Positions 6,453-7,395 of a stretch of DNA of 7,395 nt are shown in pieces. Under the pieces are notes generated by a model, which was not told the origin of the DNA, did not search any database, and saw nothing but the letters and a program-made list of their open reading frames with translations. The DNA is from Bacteroidota bacterium. Its GTDB lineage: Bacteria > Bacteroidota > Bacteroidia > Chitinophagales > Chitinophagaceae. A program made the translations under genes and the position numbers. The stretch lies in contig JAEWDG010000034.1 in the NCBI GenBank assembly GCA_023390215.1, positions 1-7,395 on the forward strand, given 5' to 3'. Within the stretch, counting starts at the first letter, position 1. Each line of letters opens with the position of its first letter.

Positions 6453-7385
6453 GTGCGCTTCTACTGGGAAGCTTCCAACAAACTTTATTTCAATAATTTT
6501 TCCAGCAATTTAACGCTGACGCAAAATTACCTGTCCGGAGTTTTTAATCAGGTGGCAACGATGTACGCGAACGAGGGAATAAAAGTGGAATTGGCATCTA
6601 CTTCAGTATGGACAACACTTGATCCTTACAATACATCTACTTCCTCATCCGGCTTAAATGACTTCAGAAGCCGCTGGAATATTCAAACAAATAGTTTCAA
6701 TGGTGATCTGGCTATGCTCGTAGACGGGGGCTCTACCAACAATGGTGGTGTGGCCTATTTGCTTCCCTCTTTATGTTCAAGGGATTTTGCATATGGGTAC
6801 TCAAATGTCTATGGTTCATTCAACACGGTGCCTACTTATTCGTGGGATGTGGAAGTGCTCACTCATGAGATCGGGCATAATATGGGTTCTCATCATACAC
6901 ACTGGAGCGGATGGATGACCGGATTCAACGGGAGCTGCGGTGCCATCGATAATTGTTATACGGTGGAAACAAGCACAAACTGTTCTGCCTGCCTGGCTAC
7001 TACCAATACCAACCCTTCTGCACCGAGCGGCTTTAAAGGATCGGTAATGAGTTACTGTCACCTTCGTTCGGGTATAGGAATAAACCTCGCAAATGGTTTT
7101 GGCCCCTTACCACAGGCCGTGATAAGATCAGTAGTCAGCGCTTCTACTGCCTGCACACAAAGGGAAAATCTTTGGACGGGTGCGGTAAGTACTGCCTGGG
7201 AAACCTCAGGCAACTGGAGCTGCAATGCCGTGCCGGATGAAACTACCGATGTTACCCTGCCTACAGGTTTAACAAATTATCCCGTTGTTAGTAGCTCCGC
7301 AGTATGCAGAAAGCTTACCCAGCCTTCCGGAACCAGTGTTCGTGTTAACAGCGGGTTTAGTTTACGCGTCGCGGGTAGTCAGTAA
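6453..7385 (+). pseudogene. Secreted zinc metalloprotease, catalytic (metzincin/reprolysin-like) fragment
   Basis: Numbered from the GTG at 6453, the zinc site is H138-E139-I-G-H142-N-M-G145-S-H-H148, the long metzincin consensus with three zinc histidines and catalytic Glu. M199 in 'GSVMSYCH' is the Met-turn. Cysteine-rich loops between them ('GSCGAIDNCYTVET') and 'GINLANGFGP' fit the Bacteroidota reprolysin-like family. Residues 241-308 form a module beginning 'LWTGAVSTAWETSGNWSC', common at the C-terminal side of secreted Bacteroidota proteins. The GTG is not a plausible natural start: the homologous reading extends upstream to about 6345 ('ALDLTTPNSQRISN...CQKVRFYWE'), so this is the second part of the frameshifted gene and lacks its own signal peptide. 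The stop at 7383-7385 falls right after the module, with no type IX secretion sorting domain, so the C-terminus may also be truncated. Confidence 0.8.
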
Positions 7386-7395
7386 TGCTTCTAAT

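Noticed and set aside
6816..7061. Minus-strand 81-codon frame across the protease zinc site
   Set aside because: It is antisense to a conserved catalytic region, with low-complexity character and no recognisable domain.

Overview
The window looks like a chromosomal segment from a Bacteroidota bacterium, most likely of the Chitinophagaceae/Sphingobacteriales type. The evidence is a TonB-receptor-like outer-membrane barrel with a carboxypeptidase-regulatory-like N-terminal domain, a secreted reprolysin-like metalloprotease with the 'LWTGAVST..W..SGNWSC' C-terminal module common in secreted Bacteroidota proteins, a DUF4142 protein, poor Shine-Dalgarno sites and one TAnnTTTG-type promoter element. 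Lineage is inferred from gene style only; there is no rRNA or other marker.

Layout, left to right. (1) The 3' part of a DUF4142 gene (+) runs in from the left edge. It converges on a small two-heme c-type cytochrome gene (-), with hairpins between them. (2) After a 121-bp divergent intergenic region comes a GNAT N-acetyltransferase (+), whose stop codon interlocks with that of the next gene. (3) A minus-strand two-gene unit follows, transcribed as a HipA_2-type kinase and then a DUF3037 protein, with coding regions overlapping by 23 bp. (4) A large outer-membrane beta-barrel/TonB-receptor-like gene (-) ends in a hairpin terminator. (5) An intergenic region of about 555 bp upstream of it contains a cluster of GTTTC/GAAAC motifs and several dyads. 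(6) A secreted zinc metalloprotease (+) is interrupted by a frameshift near 6340-6352. It ends abruptly close to the right edge, perhaps through a second frameshift.

The genes do not form one pathway. The only clear functional unit is the HipA_2 kinase with DUF3037: a kinase with intact catalytic residues, no HipB-like DNA-binding partner beside it, and a translationally linked protein of unknown function. It is the best candidate for an under-described system. The outer-membrane barrel and the protease are both envelope or secreted products transcribed divergently, but no SusD-like partner is present and nothing shows that they work together.
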